From positions 51,323,812 to 51,387,811 of the forward strand of contig CM049314.1 of the NCBI GenBank assembly GCA_026874595.1: a stretch of DNA of 64,000 nucleotides, written 5' to 3'. The translations under genes and the position numbers were made by a program. Below are positions 1 through 9,370 of the stretch, in pieces. Origin of the DNA: Sipunculus nudus (Eukaryota > Annelida > Sipuncula > Golfingiida > Sipunculidae). Every line of letters begins with the position of its first letter. The stretch's first letter is position 1. Below the pieces are notes generated by a model, which was given only the letters and a program-made list of their open reading frames with translations, did no database searches and had not been told where the DNA came from.

Positions 1-2
1 CC

Positions 3-512
3 AAAACCCCGGGTCTTACGCCAAAATTACTCCCCAAATACTTAGGCCCATACTACATTGCAATAGCCAATTCTAATAATACGTATAAACTTATTGATTG
101 CCGTACTAACAAAGCTTTACCCGCTTTCGTGCATAGTAATAGGTTAAAAAAATATTTTGATCCCCAGGATCGTCCGACAAATCGTCGCGATCCCCCCGAT
201 CTTCCCACCAATGATCCACCCTCGACCCGTGCAGATTCATCCCAGCGTGATACATCCCCTAGAGATCGTGCTATCTTGGATCCAGACAGTCCAGGTCGAT
301 CTCAAACTTCCCATGATGCATACGCTGCCGTTAATAGGCTTATGAAGTGTTCAAAACACCAAGGAAAGCGTGTGTATTTCGTGAAATGGGCAGACAAATC
401 ACGGAAATCTTCCTGGGAATATGCTGACGATATTTCGCCCGCACTTATCCGTGAATTTCACATTAAACGAACAATGACCGGTCAGGTACGCAAACGTAAA
501 AACAAACGTTAA
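3..512 (+). CDS. Ty3/gypsy Pol C-terminus: integrase GPY/F-type module plus chromodomain (5' partial)
   Basis: The reading frame is open from position 3 to a TAA at 510-512 and continues upstream of the window. The first 40 residues contain the PKYLGPYYIA stretch, which fits the GPY/F module that follows the catalytic core in Ty3/gypsy integrases. A proline- and aspartate-rich linker follows. The last 60 residues form a chromodomain, with the aromatic pattern YFVKWADKSRKSSWEYADD matching the usual Y-x-V-K-W ... S-W-E core. In chromodomain-bearing elements this module binds chromatin and steers integration. A basic tail (RKRKNKR) ends the protein. No frameshift is seen, so this part may still be intact. 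The catalytic triad lies outside the window. Confidence 0.85.
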   Translation, partial: KTPGLTPKLLPKYLGPYYIAIANSNNTYKLIDCRTNKALPAFVHSNRLKKYFDPQDRPTNRRDPPDLPTNDPPSTRADSSQRDTSPRDRAILDPDSPGRSQTSHDAYAAVNRLMKCSKHQGKRVYFVKWADKSRKSSWEYADDISPALIREFHIKRTMTGQVRKRKNKR

Positions 513-759
513 ATACACTGACTGTACTCACCCGTATATAGACCCTAATAGTGAGATGACGAGGATATCATCCATTTCATTTTCATATATTATATCATCA
601 CTCTGCAGATGTGTTGATCTTACACATAAATAGCATGCAATAAAATTACCATCTTAAATCCTTAAGGTTAAGATCAATACACACATTTGTTGAGAGATTT
701 ACTATTCTCATATGTCATTCCTCATACTTATTCATCCATTCCTTGTCCCCTTACAGTAA

Positions 760-1221
760 ATGGGCATCACACGGGAAGAAATACATTCCACTTACCTGTG
801 TTATCAATTGATTATTAGCTGGCATGGCAACCCTGTTGTTTCCACTCGTATGATTAACAATGACACAGTCCCCATACCTCAGCACGTTTATATATCGTTT
901 TGGCAATCGTGGAAATTAAAACGCATGTTGCGTCACGGACTTCCTATTACGATTCTTACGATGAAACATCACGGCGTAGTGTATTTGGTTAACTCGTGTC
1001 CTACACGGGAGGACCCCACTTCCTATGAAACGGACGTAGACAATAAAGTCGCTACAAATCCATTAAAAGTTCCGGGTCAGGCACTCAAAACAGCAATGTT
1101 TCCTGCTGTACCTCCGTTCATGGCATCGTTGTCCACGATGTCCATGACGGATAATACAACGCATGCTACGTTGTATCCACTATCTGATAATGTATCATTA
1201 GATGGTGCAATATCACGTTGA
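760..1221 (+). CDS. unknown 153-aa ORF downstream of pol
   Basis: An ATG-to-TGA ORF begins 248 nt after the pol stop. I do not recognise the product. It has no clear signal peptide or long hydrophobic segment, so an envelope protein is not supported. The ATG is preceded by a pyrimidine-rich run ending in TTACAG just before TAAATGG, which resembles a 3' splice site, so expression from a spliced subgenomic RNA is conceivable. The surrounding DNA is AT-rich and full of stops, and the ORF is clearly less AT-rich than its flanks, which supports real coding history. It could also be a remnant of an element-specific accessory gene. Confidence 0.4.
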   Translation: MGITREEIHSTYLCYQLIISWHGNPVVSTRMINNDTVPIPQHVYISFWQSWKLKRMLRHGLPITILTMKHHGVVYLVNSCPTREDPTSYETDVDNKVATNPLKVPGQALKTAMFPAVPPFMASLSTMSMTDNTTHATLYPLSDNVSLDGAISR

Positions 1222-2142
1222 GGTTATTTACTTATGTAGCGTCTATTTAGATAATTATCGCTATATGTATATATATATATATATCTTTGTTATATGATAC
1301 TGTCTTTTATGATATTTCTTGATAATACATGACATAGGTAGCATTAATCTTGTTGTTACGATTGTACATATGCTTATTCTTATTGTTCCTTAATACGTGC
1401 ATATTGAAAAAAAAAAAAAACAATGAAAAAAATGTACAAAAGCTTTAAAATCACTAAAGAAAAAGGCTGTTTGACTACTAATATGTATAATTTTTGCCTC
1501 TTTGCAAATAAGCCATGCATATATCTGTATACTTATTATCCCTTATCATTATATCTTATGTGTAGTTATTCCTCACTATATACCATGTGTAGATCTCATT
1601 GATGTATATTTATCCTGCATTATATTCTTATCATATTATGTATATTGGTCTTTTCATATGTATATTTAAATATATATATCTATAATGTATTTCCCTGTGA
1701 TTGTACCTTCATGAAACTTATTGAATATTATCATACAATTAAGGGACAACTATTTTACCTTCTTGCTGTGTTACGATAAGATGTACTCCAACACACACAA
1801 AAATATATAAAAACAAAAAAAAACTAGCATACTAGAAATAGCTACTAGTATATTGTATTATCCATGTTTCCTGATACTATATTGATGCTTATGGATTGTC
1901 CTGCCGCTGCAGCCAGTCCTTTGATGCAATTTTTCATGTTATACTATTGATACTTCTTGTATTTTATATATGTCTATCGTTATGATCATTATTGTTATTA
2001 TACATATATTCACCGATTTATCCTATTATTCTTGCTTACATTGTTCTAATGTTGTACAAATTGTCCCTTGTTCATATATTGTTTATCCATTGAATCATAT
2101 TTTAAATTGGCACTTACCTTTTGTCTTCCCCTCTTCTAAATC
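1222..2142. other. AT-rich non-coding stretch of the retroelement
   Basis: About 0.9 kb with no supportable gene. It holds a TA run at 1266-1284, an A14 run near 1407 and several A-rich tracts up to 1830. It separates the sense ORF from the antisense ORF and may include the polypurine tract and the beginning of the 3' LTR. Confidence 0.5.
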
Positions 2143-2769
2143 TTACTCGTATGCCTCGTAAATTCCTCTTTTTAGTGCCGTAACCACGTACCAAAAAGTC
2201 ACATACTTTAATATCGCGAAAGGTATTACCCCCTCCAGCTGGCGTACCTCCTGCCAACTGCTCAATAACTTACCTGCACGTCTCCCACTTAATCTAAATA
2301 ATGTCCCTCTATTTTCTATTTCTGAGCACCCCCAACGATCACACACTATCTGTTCGATAGCAGCAACCGCTTTTTGTAAGGTCCCGGCTTCATGATATTC
2401 CCGTTCTGCTTTTCTAGTAATGTCCCTACATTTCTGGCACCTACACTGATGAGTCTGCAGTAAGTGCAGTCCCTCAGTCCTGCCCTTCCCCCACATTCGG
2501 ATATACTTAAAAAATTGTTCCCTCCTATCATGCGACATCAGCCGCAGTCCTGCAGTCCGGAGTCTCTCCTGACACCACGCCTTGTTCGGACAGTCAACAA
2601 AATGATTCTGTAAGGTATACCACCCTTCCGATGGCCTTGCGGCCGGATGTCGCCACACGGGTGGAAACCACGGTATGTGGCCACCACAAAAACGACAAAT
2701 CTGTCTCTGCTGACAGTTCATGCACTCTCCGAGCCGACAGCCATAGCTTGCGCATTCAAGACTTGCCAT
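2143..2769 (-). CDS. antisense cysteine-rich 208-aa ORF in the retroelement 3' region
   Basis: A 208-residue ORF runs opposite to pol. It has 13 cysteines in clusters. The N-terminal 30 residues contain C-x4-C-x4-C-x2-C-x5-C-x2-C followed by GGH. The middle has a CRCQKC cluster after a histidine, and there is a C-x4-C pair near residue 147. This is compatible with a zinc-binding protein, but I cannot assign a family. The ATG at 2769 has A at -3 and G at +4, a good eukaryotic start context, and a palindromic TATATATA lies about 45 nt upstream on this strand. Antisense genes are known in some retroviruses and plant Ty3 elements. Here the function is unknown. It could instead be an unrelated gene captured by the element. 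Confidence 0.45.
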   Translation of the reverse strand: MASLECASYGCRLGECMNCQQRQICRFCGGHIPWFPPVWRHPAARPSEGWYTLQNHFVDCPNKAWCQERLRTAGLRLMSHDRREQFFKYIRMWGKGRTEGLHLLQTHQCRCQKCRDITRKAEREYHEAGTLQKAVAAIEQIVCDRWGCSEIENRGTLFRLSGRRAGKLLSSWQEVRQLEGVIPFAILKYVTFWYVVTALKRGIYEAYE

Positions 2770-2813
2770 ATTTTTTTCGAACAGGCAAATGGGCAGATCT
2801 CTCCCATGAACTC

Positions 2814-2823
2814 TATATATATA
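2814..2823. promoter_or_regulatory. palindromic TATA-like element
   Basis: TATATATATA sits in otherwise mixed sequence, 45 nt upstream of the antisense ATG and in a position where a 3' LTR promoter would be expected for the sense strand. Being palindromic it could serve either direction. Promoter function is inference. Confidence 0.3.
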
Positions 2824-2975
2824 CCCATTGCTTTCATACCCTTTCTGTACTTTTAATTAATAACGGCTCAACCCGATTCAAATATGATTCTTTGGCGTTA
2901 TTTAAATTGTCCCCGGTGTGTTGTTCATCTTACTGTGTATTTGACCCGGAGTTCAAATTTTGAGCCCCAGGGATA

Positions 2976-3884
2976 TGTTATGTGGTAAGAGGTGTTAATA
3001 TCTATTATAATTAATTACTGATTTTAACGCAATATTTTGGTACACATAAGATCAGTTACCAGTTCAGCAGATGGAAAGACAGATAGAGCGACAGAGAGAA
3101 ATGATAATAGCCTAAATTGGTGTACCAACGCATTGTCTACCATTGTAAGACAGGTGTTTGGATTCCGATCTCCATATGTCGGTTAGCATATAGGTTTAGA
3201 AAAGAAGCTGATAAATGAGTATTTTAATGGACATAAATTCTGAATGCAGACAACCAGTGATTACTATAGACTGGTATAATTGTTATAGCCATGTGAATGT
3301 AAACTTAATCAAGTAAGCCAAAATAGATTCTGTTATTATAGGCATCAGCAGAAGCCAGGTTTAGATCTGGATGACAGTGTAAAATGATATAAAAGTCAAA
3401 GGTACGGTGAATACCGGCCTGCGCATGAGGCAGTAATTTAGGACAGGAAAACTGTACCAAAAGTGAGTCAGTAAGTAGCTGGGTCACACAGAATTGATCA
3501 GGAGACAAATATGTACCCTGAATATATTAATGACAGGAATATAATGATATTACATGAGTTTAAGGTAAAACAAGGAAAAAGTTTGTGCGTAGGCGAAAGC
3601 CGAAGCCATATATGGTTATCTAAACATTCAGGTATGTCATAATGACACATATCCAATATCCAATAGAAAAAGTGTAAGATGATGTAAAGGTTTGTGACGT
3701 AGTAATACTGATACAAAATCCTGTGTTGGGCTGGGAACTGGCAGACAGACCCACGCCATCATCAACATGTAAACCAAGACAACTGGAAATAAAACAGCAC
3801 AATATCCAACTTGGACTGTCTCAGTTATTCACCTGACGCGCCGTGTGACTGTGTTATGGCCAGGGAAGAACTCCCCTAATTCCC
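2976..3884. other. no recognisable gene or repeat
   Basis: Short ORFs on the minus strand here (3305-3802) show no domain I recognise and are broken by stops. I did not find an upstream arrestin exon in this stretch. Confidence 0.5.
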
Positions 3885-4111
3885 CGTTGTAACAGTTGCT
3901 TGTTGACCCATATTCTAGTTTTTGTGTTGTGTGCACCCATGCCAGAATTGCAGCAGTGATGTTTGTTTAATTGTTTCTTGTTCTAAGTGTTTAGTACTTG
4001 CATTGTTCATATACATGTTACACATGTTCTTGAAAAGTAATGGTCCAGCATTGAAGCATTATACCTGGTGTAATCTCATTGCACAGGTTCGCTTTAGGTC
4101 TGTAGGCCTTG
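3885..4111 (+). mobile_element. 3' ends of a family C and a family A element
   Basis: The sequence matches 58252-58468. It begins with the family C terminus ending in CTAG at 3915-3918 and continues with the family A tail, which ends in an inverted repeat, a small hairpin and TAGGCCTTG at 4111. The 5' parts are missing. Confidence 0.65.
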
Positions 4112-5053
4112 TTCTATTTTTGTTTACTTGAAAATGACAATAATCACGTCAGTTTGTCATCTGGGTTCTCAAAATCTTGTGTGTTTATTGATTACAAGTG
4201 GATGCCCTATAGTAATCACCCTGTCTGTCTGTCTGTTTGTTTGTCTGGCTGTCTGTCCATCTGTTTATCCAAAAAAATTTGTTACAAGATGATTACTCCA
4301 GGCTGGATTGACATTTGATTTCAAACACAACTTACAAATGGCCCACCATTTAAAGAAAGAATATGATTTTTAGGACATAAGGTCAAAGGTCAAGGTCATA
4401 AGACTCCTTTACTTTGAAAGCTTATGGCTGCATTTTAAGCCTAGTTTTTCATCCCAAACTTACCATCTTGCACATTTAGCTGACTTTACCAGTATGAGGA
4501 GAGCATAAATGAAGGTGGGTCACAAGGTCAAAGGTCAAAGTCACAGGGGCCATCTGATCACAAATTAGTTTCCAGATGAAAACTCCCGTTTAGTTTGACA
4601 TATTGGTTTCAAACTTAACTTATATATGGCCTACAACTAAAGTAAGAACTCTGTCGATTTTGATGTCCAAAAGTCTAGGTCACAGGACCCATTTCTTTAA
4701 AATGAATGTGTATGCATTTCAAGCCAAACTTTTCATCACAGACCTTCCATCTTTAAGACATTACTCACCTGCCAAAGGTGCAGATTCTTTTCGATATGGG
4801 GTCATAGGGTCAAAGGTCAAGGTCACATGGCCCATCCATTCACAAATTAGTTTATGGATGATAATTCTGCTTTGGCTAGACAGATTCGCTTCAGAATTGA
4901 TCTATTAATGACCAACCACTTAAGTAAGAACCATTTTGATTTTCAGGGTCCAGAAGTAAAAGGTGAAGGTCACAGGACTGTCATTTTGAAAACTTTCTTC
5001 AAAATATTCTTAAAGACGAATACAGCTGAGCGTCAAGACCCCTTGGTCCCTAG
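4112..5053 (+). mobile_element. family B-related HINE-like fragment with nuclear-receptor-like AGGTCA clusters
   Basis: A TCTG microsatellite (about 4222-4260) is followed by several diverged units of roughly 200 bp, each with a run of AGGTCA half-sites. At 4380-4398 three half-sites stand in a row (spacings 1 and 0), and similar clusters lie near 4523 and 4807. The 3' end reads AGCTGAGC, then a degenerate form of the family B hairpin (GACCCcttGGTC), then CTAG at 5050-5053. The related body sequence recurs at 31300-32110. Confidence 0.6.
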
Positions 5054-5740
5054 TTATACAGTTATTTTGTTCATAGTGAGGTTTAAACATTTATCTAATA
5101 CAATATATGATATCATGATTGCTAATGCTAGTTGGAATGACTCGAATTACCCTTATTCTTTCTTTATTTGACACAATGACCAAATCCAGAGCAGCTTTAT
5201 TTCTAGTAGGATCCTTTATAAGTTTATATACGTCAAAGGTATGACATAAATCCTGGAATTGTTGTATCAGACCAGTACCTTTCCTATGGAATATATCAAT
5301 GTTAAAATCCTCTAGTAAGATATTTTTAAAACTTCAAAGTTACATTTTAATAGAACATCCTCCATCATTTCCAGAAAGTTTTTCTAGTCAGGTGGTCTAT
5401 AAAATATACCAATAAGTATTGGTATTGTCTTTAGTAGTAATATTTCAACCCAATTATGTTCCAAATCGTCATGTTAATCAAAATCAGTACTTGGATTAAA
5501 TGCAATACTGTCTTTTATCTACAAACACATTCCAATGCCAATGCAACTTTTCCTATCCTTTCTGATAGAGGTATAACCTGGAATGGATATTTCTGTATTT
5601 GTCACACTGTCATCCAGCCATGTCTTAGTAATACCAATCACAGTTGCCTTGGATTTCTGTGCAATGACCTTCAGCTCTGGTAATTTGGGTAACAAACTTC
5701 TAGCATTTATGTGTAAAAAATGCATCCCTCAGTTTTTAAA
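5054..5740 (-). mobile_element. degenerate LINE (non-LTR retrotransposon) endonuclease fragment
   Basis: Reading the minus strand, 5725-5519 stays open and contains HINARSLLPKLPEL and an ITKTWLDDSV block, typical of the APE-type endonuclease N-terminal half in CR1/jockey-like LINEs. After a stop and frame changes, homology appears to resume towards 5054, with an LLEDFNIDIF-like block and a LIKDPTR-like block, as in the C-terminal half of the same domain. Several stops and shifts show it is dead. No reverse transcriptase is present. It ends abruptly where the 3' terminus (CTAG) of the neighbouring HINE-like element begins. Confidence 0.7.
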
Positions 5741-5796
5741 GCAGTGATACAAATCAACACCATGATCTAGCTGCTTCATATAATTTGTTATAGTTA

Positions 5797-6917
5797 TTGT
5801 ATCCGCCAAAACGAAGTTTTGCGGATACATGTACTATGTTTTTGACTGGGTTCTGCCGCCGCCTCCGCATGTGTTTCTGGAGAACTCCTCTGAGACTACT
5901 GGACGTTTTTTTCCGAAACTTACACCAATTATCGGGTCACATGTGAACTGGTGCCAAACCATTTGGCCTTGACCTCTGACCTTTCCTCTCTGCCCAGCGT
6001 CCGTTTGTGCGTCTGTTTCCACACATAAACCCACATCTCTGGAACCGTTTGACCGATCAGGAAAAAAATTTTACACAAATGTAGCCCTTGGATAGCTTTA
6101 TAACATTCACAAAAATAGTGGCGCCACCTGCAACCATGTCTGCACAGTGTTCATCTGTTCATCTGCCTTGGGTTAAAATCACTCATATCTCTGCAGTGTT
6201 TTGACTAATTCACCTAAAATTGGGCATGCGTATACATCCTAGATAGCTTTTTTTATTTTATGACAGGTGGCGCCACCTACATTCACATTCACGCTGCAGA
6301 CATCCAAGCTCATATCTCGGGAACCATTTGACCAATCAGGAAAAAAAATCCACACAAATGTAGCCCTTGGATAGCTTTATAAGGTACCCAAAAATGGTGG
6401 CCCCATCTGCAGCCATTTTTGCACTGCGTCCACATGTTTGTCTGCCTTGGGTTAAAATCACTTATATCTCTGCAGTGGTTTGACCAAATTACCTGAAATT
6501 TAGCATGTGTACACATCCTGCATAGCTTTCTTGATTTTATGACAGGTGGCACCACCTACATTCAAGTTCACGCTGCAGACATCCAAGCTCATATCTTGGG
6601 AACCATTTGACCTATCAGGAAAAACATTTTACACAAATGTAGCCCATGGATAGCTTAATAACATACAAGAAAATGGTGGCACCACCTGCAGCAATTTTTG
6701 CACAGTGTCTGTCTGTTTGTCTGCCTTGGCTTAAAATCACTCATATCTCTCCAGTGGTTTGACCAAATTACCTGTAAATCAGCATGTGTATACATCCTCA
6801 ATAGCTTTCCTGATTTTATAAAAGATGGGACCACCTCTATTCACGTTCATGCTTTAGACATTAATGCTTATATCTCTAGACTCGTTTGACCAATCAGGAA
6901 AAAAATTTTACACAATA
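5797..6917 (+). mobile_element. family C HINE-like element, 5' complete, 3' truncated
   Basis: It starts with TTGTATCCGCC and folds into a terminal hairpin whose stem is GTATCCGC (5799-5806) and GCGGATAC (5821-5828). The body consists of diverged repeats of about 300 bp containing the line CTCATATCTC..GAACC..TTTGACC and variants of the palindrome GGTGGCGCCACC. The 3' hairpin and CTAG end are absent, and similarity stops about 117 bp before the first arrestin exon. No coding capacity. Confidence 0.7.
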
Positions 6918-7034
6918 TATATATACTGTAATGTCACATTATTAGCTTTCTTTACACAGTATAAATGTTGCAAAATTGTCTCAACCAATGCTCAAACCCT
7001 AAATGACCTCATATTGTTATTGTTTCTTTTCTAG

Positions 7035-7119
7035 AAATACTACCATGGGGAATCCATAGCTGTGAATGTCCTTGTGGATAATAACACAAACAAGACTGTA
7101 AAAAAAGTCAAAATCTCAG
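7035..7119 (+). CDS. ARRB: arrestin exon: YYHGE segment of the C-domain
   Basis: An 85-nt exon between TTTTCTAG and GTAAGT. It starts in phase 0 and ends after the first base of a codon. It encodes 28 residues containing [11 protein letters not shown] and [13 protein letters not shown], a hallmark stretch of the arrestin C-domain in which YYHGE and the N-N-T-N-K-T-V-K-K run are highly conserved. The leftover G makes a valine codon with the first two bases of either alternative exon (TG at 23821 or TA at 39070). No stop or frameshift. The perfect GTAAGT donor suggests constitutive use. Confidence 0.93.
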
Positions 7120-7195
7120 GTAAGTTATTGGAAGTTGTATTTTTGTGTATTTGGTAAGTTGCACTTGTCTCATTTTCTACTACATTTAAGTCATA

Positions 7196-8937
7196 TTTTA
7201 GCGAACCTGTAAGCTTATGCGATGGTGTAGCGTCGTCTGTCCATGGTCGTATGTTGTCCTTACATTAACCCATACTTTCTAAAAAATTGCAGGAGGTAGC
7301 ATCATTAAATTTGATTAAAAATCAGTCTTCTGTTTAAACTCTGTCAGATTGAGCTGATCAGTTTGCTATCTGCATTGAAATAGATTTTATAGGGAAAAGG
7401 CTAAAAAAATCTTTTAAAATCTTCTTCTTTGAAACTGTCCAGCCAAATTGTTCAATATAATTCCAAGAATAATCTCAAGTTTTTTTAAATGGTTCCAGTT
7501 CGGTGATTTTTGGCTGAATTACAGGAAGCTGAACTTAGTCATTTCGCAGAAAAAGCATACTAAAAGTTCAGTCTCAGAAATGGCTGGAGCTATCATCACC
7601 AAATTTTATGCAGATTTTGGTCATATTAGTCATATTTGAAATTGAGGTATTGGTTGCGCCACATGCATCAATCTTTAGTGTACAGGGGTTGTCGGTCATC
7701 AGTACATTAACCCATAATTTCTTAGGAACAGCAGAAGCATCCCCAGATGTATAAGAACAGATCAAGTTGATTGATTTTTGGTAGAGTCATATAAAGCTGA
7801 AGTTGGTCTTGTGGCTAAGTAAGCCTATATTAAATTGAGGGCTGCAATAGTCTTCTTCTGCAAAATTGTTGTTTCAATTCTGCATCATTGCACAAAAATG
7901 ATTCTTATTTGGCCTTGTTCAAATTTACTGGCTGAATTATTGGACCTTTAACAATAAAGAACTGTGAGATACTTTGGTAAATTTAATGTAGTAACAGATG
8001 TAGCTCGTTTGTATATAAGCAGAACTGTACAAGCAACAAAAATAATTGGTGTCCATATCCAACTTATGTGTAAGAATAATCCATAAATAAAATATATCTG
8101 TATTCTGATTTTGCTTTCAATCTGATATTATTCTAAACATTTTTGATAAAACGTCTTATGAATATGTCAGCATGAAAAAAACATTATAGGTAAAGTCTTT
8201 CCGTATGTAATAACAGATTTGGCAACAGATCTATAAATAGCTAGGCAGACTGCCAACTGTTTCAGATTAGGCATCAGGTCAACAATTCAGCCAGTGCAGC
8301 CAGGTACAGGTCAAGAGTTCACTCAGGGCAGTGGCCACACCTGGCACTGACCCACCATTGACATGGGGTAACTGCCTTTTCTCAGCTGAGCTTGGTCAGC
8401 TGAGTGAATCCAACTCAAGAGAAGTCTGATTTATCAACCTGAAATTTTGGCATGTCCATGCATCTTTGATGGCTTTCTTGTACAAAAAGAGTGGTGTTGC
8501 CACCTGCAGTGATATTTGCACAGTATATGTCGATGCTTATTTCTCAGGAGGGATTTGATATATCAGCTTGAAATTGTGCATATCTATACATCTCAGAAAG
8601 CTTTGTCATTTACAAGACATATGGCGCCACTTACAATTTTTTTTCAGGTTTCATACGTCTGTGCACATAGCTCAAGAGTGGTTCAAAGTATGTGCCTGAA
8701 ATTTTGCATGCCCATACATCTTCAATGGCTTTCTCATACACAAAACTGGTGGTGCCACCTACAGTCATTTTTGCATTATGTTCATCCACACCAGTACTCC
8801 AGGAGAGATGTTTGTGAAATTGGTGCTTGTACTGGGGTTCATTTAAGTACTTTTCCAATAATGGTCCAGCATGTTATCATGAAAGCATTATACCTGATGT
8901 ATATCCCACTGAACAGGTTTGCATTAGGCCTTTAATT
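7196..8937 (+). mobile_element. family A HINE-like element, apparently full length
   Basis: It begins TTTTAGCGAACCTGT and shows the order seen in other copies: the 5' body (GAGCTTATGCGATGG-type line, then TTTTATAGGGAAAA), a middle with inner ATTATTGGACCTTTAACAAT-like sequence, tandem core repeats (about 8220-8340) with GTGCAGCCAGGTACAGGTC, and a 3' body with GGTGCCACC motifs. It ends in a degenerate AACAGGTTTGCATTAGGCCT tail. The 139-aa ORF at 8516-8935 lies in this repeat body and is not coding. Confidence 0.65.
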
Positions 8938-9370
8938 TGACATTATAAATTCCACAAGATTTTATTTTAACTATTTAGGTTATGTTAATTGTAGAATTAC
9001 TTAAGTTAACCTGAGGATAATATTGTACAGGAAGCCAAATGTTTATGTAAATGAAGTGTCTGTAGTACCTCCAGTTAATTATAAAATTTTATTGTAAAAT
9101 AAGTGGAGCAAATAACTGTGTGTTCACATTTCTAGATCATGTGTAAACTGCACTCACTGTGTTTTGAGACTCATTCATGTTTATAGCTCTGATGATTTCA
9201 GTCATAAAAAAGTCAGTTTATGTGGATCTATTCATTTAAAATCTGACATTGAGGCACCTTGGACAAAGGCTTCCTCCCATCCTGGAACAATTCTAACTCA
9301 ACATGGTCAAGCATCATCCAAAAATATTTTTGCTGTCATGGGTTATAACCAATGGAGCTGTGTTTTATTG
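8938..9370. other. unique intron sequence
   Basis: AT-rich intron DNA between two repeats. I see no exon or structured element. Confidence 0.5.

Larger units (their letters stand above)
1..2975 (+). mobile_element. 3' part of a Ty3/gypsy-like LTR retrotransposon
   Basis: The left edge of the window cuts through the pol gene of an LTR retrotransposon. What remains is the integrase C-terminus with a chromodomain (3-512), a further sense ORF (760-1221), about 0.9 kb of AT-rich DNA, an antisense ORF (2143-2769) and a TATA-like element near 2814 that may belong to the 3' LTR. I could not fix the LTR borders. A purine-rich run at 1455-1466 is one possible polypurine tract. The right limit is approximate and is placed where the sequence stops resembling a promoter/LTR. 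Reverse transcriptase and gag lie outside the window. Confidence 0.6.

Noticed and set aside
3305-3802. Overlapping minus-strand ORFs as a possible gene remnant
   Set aside because: No recognisable motif, and frames are broken every 60-70 codons.
2976-7034. Upstream arrestin exons
   Set aside because: I looked for the strand preceding YYHGE and for N-domain motifs and found none with splice sites. They are probably outside the window.
8516-8935. 139-aa plus-strand ORF
   Set aside because: Lies in the 3' body of a family A repeat, and the homologous regions in other copies are not open in the same frame.
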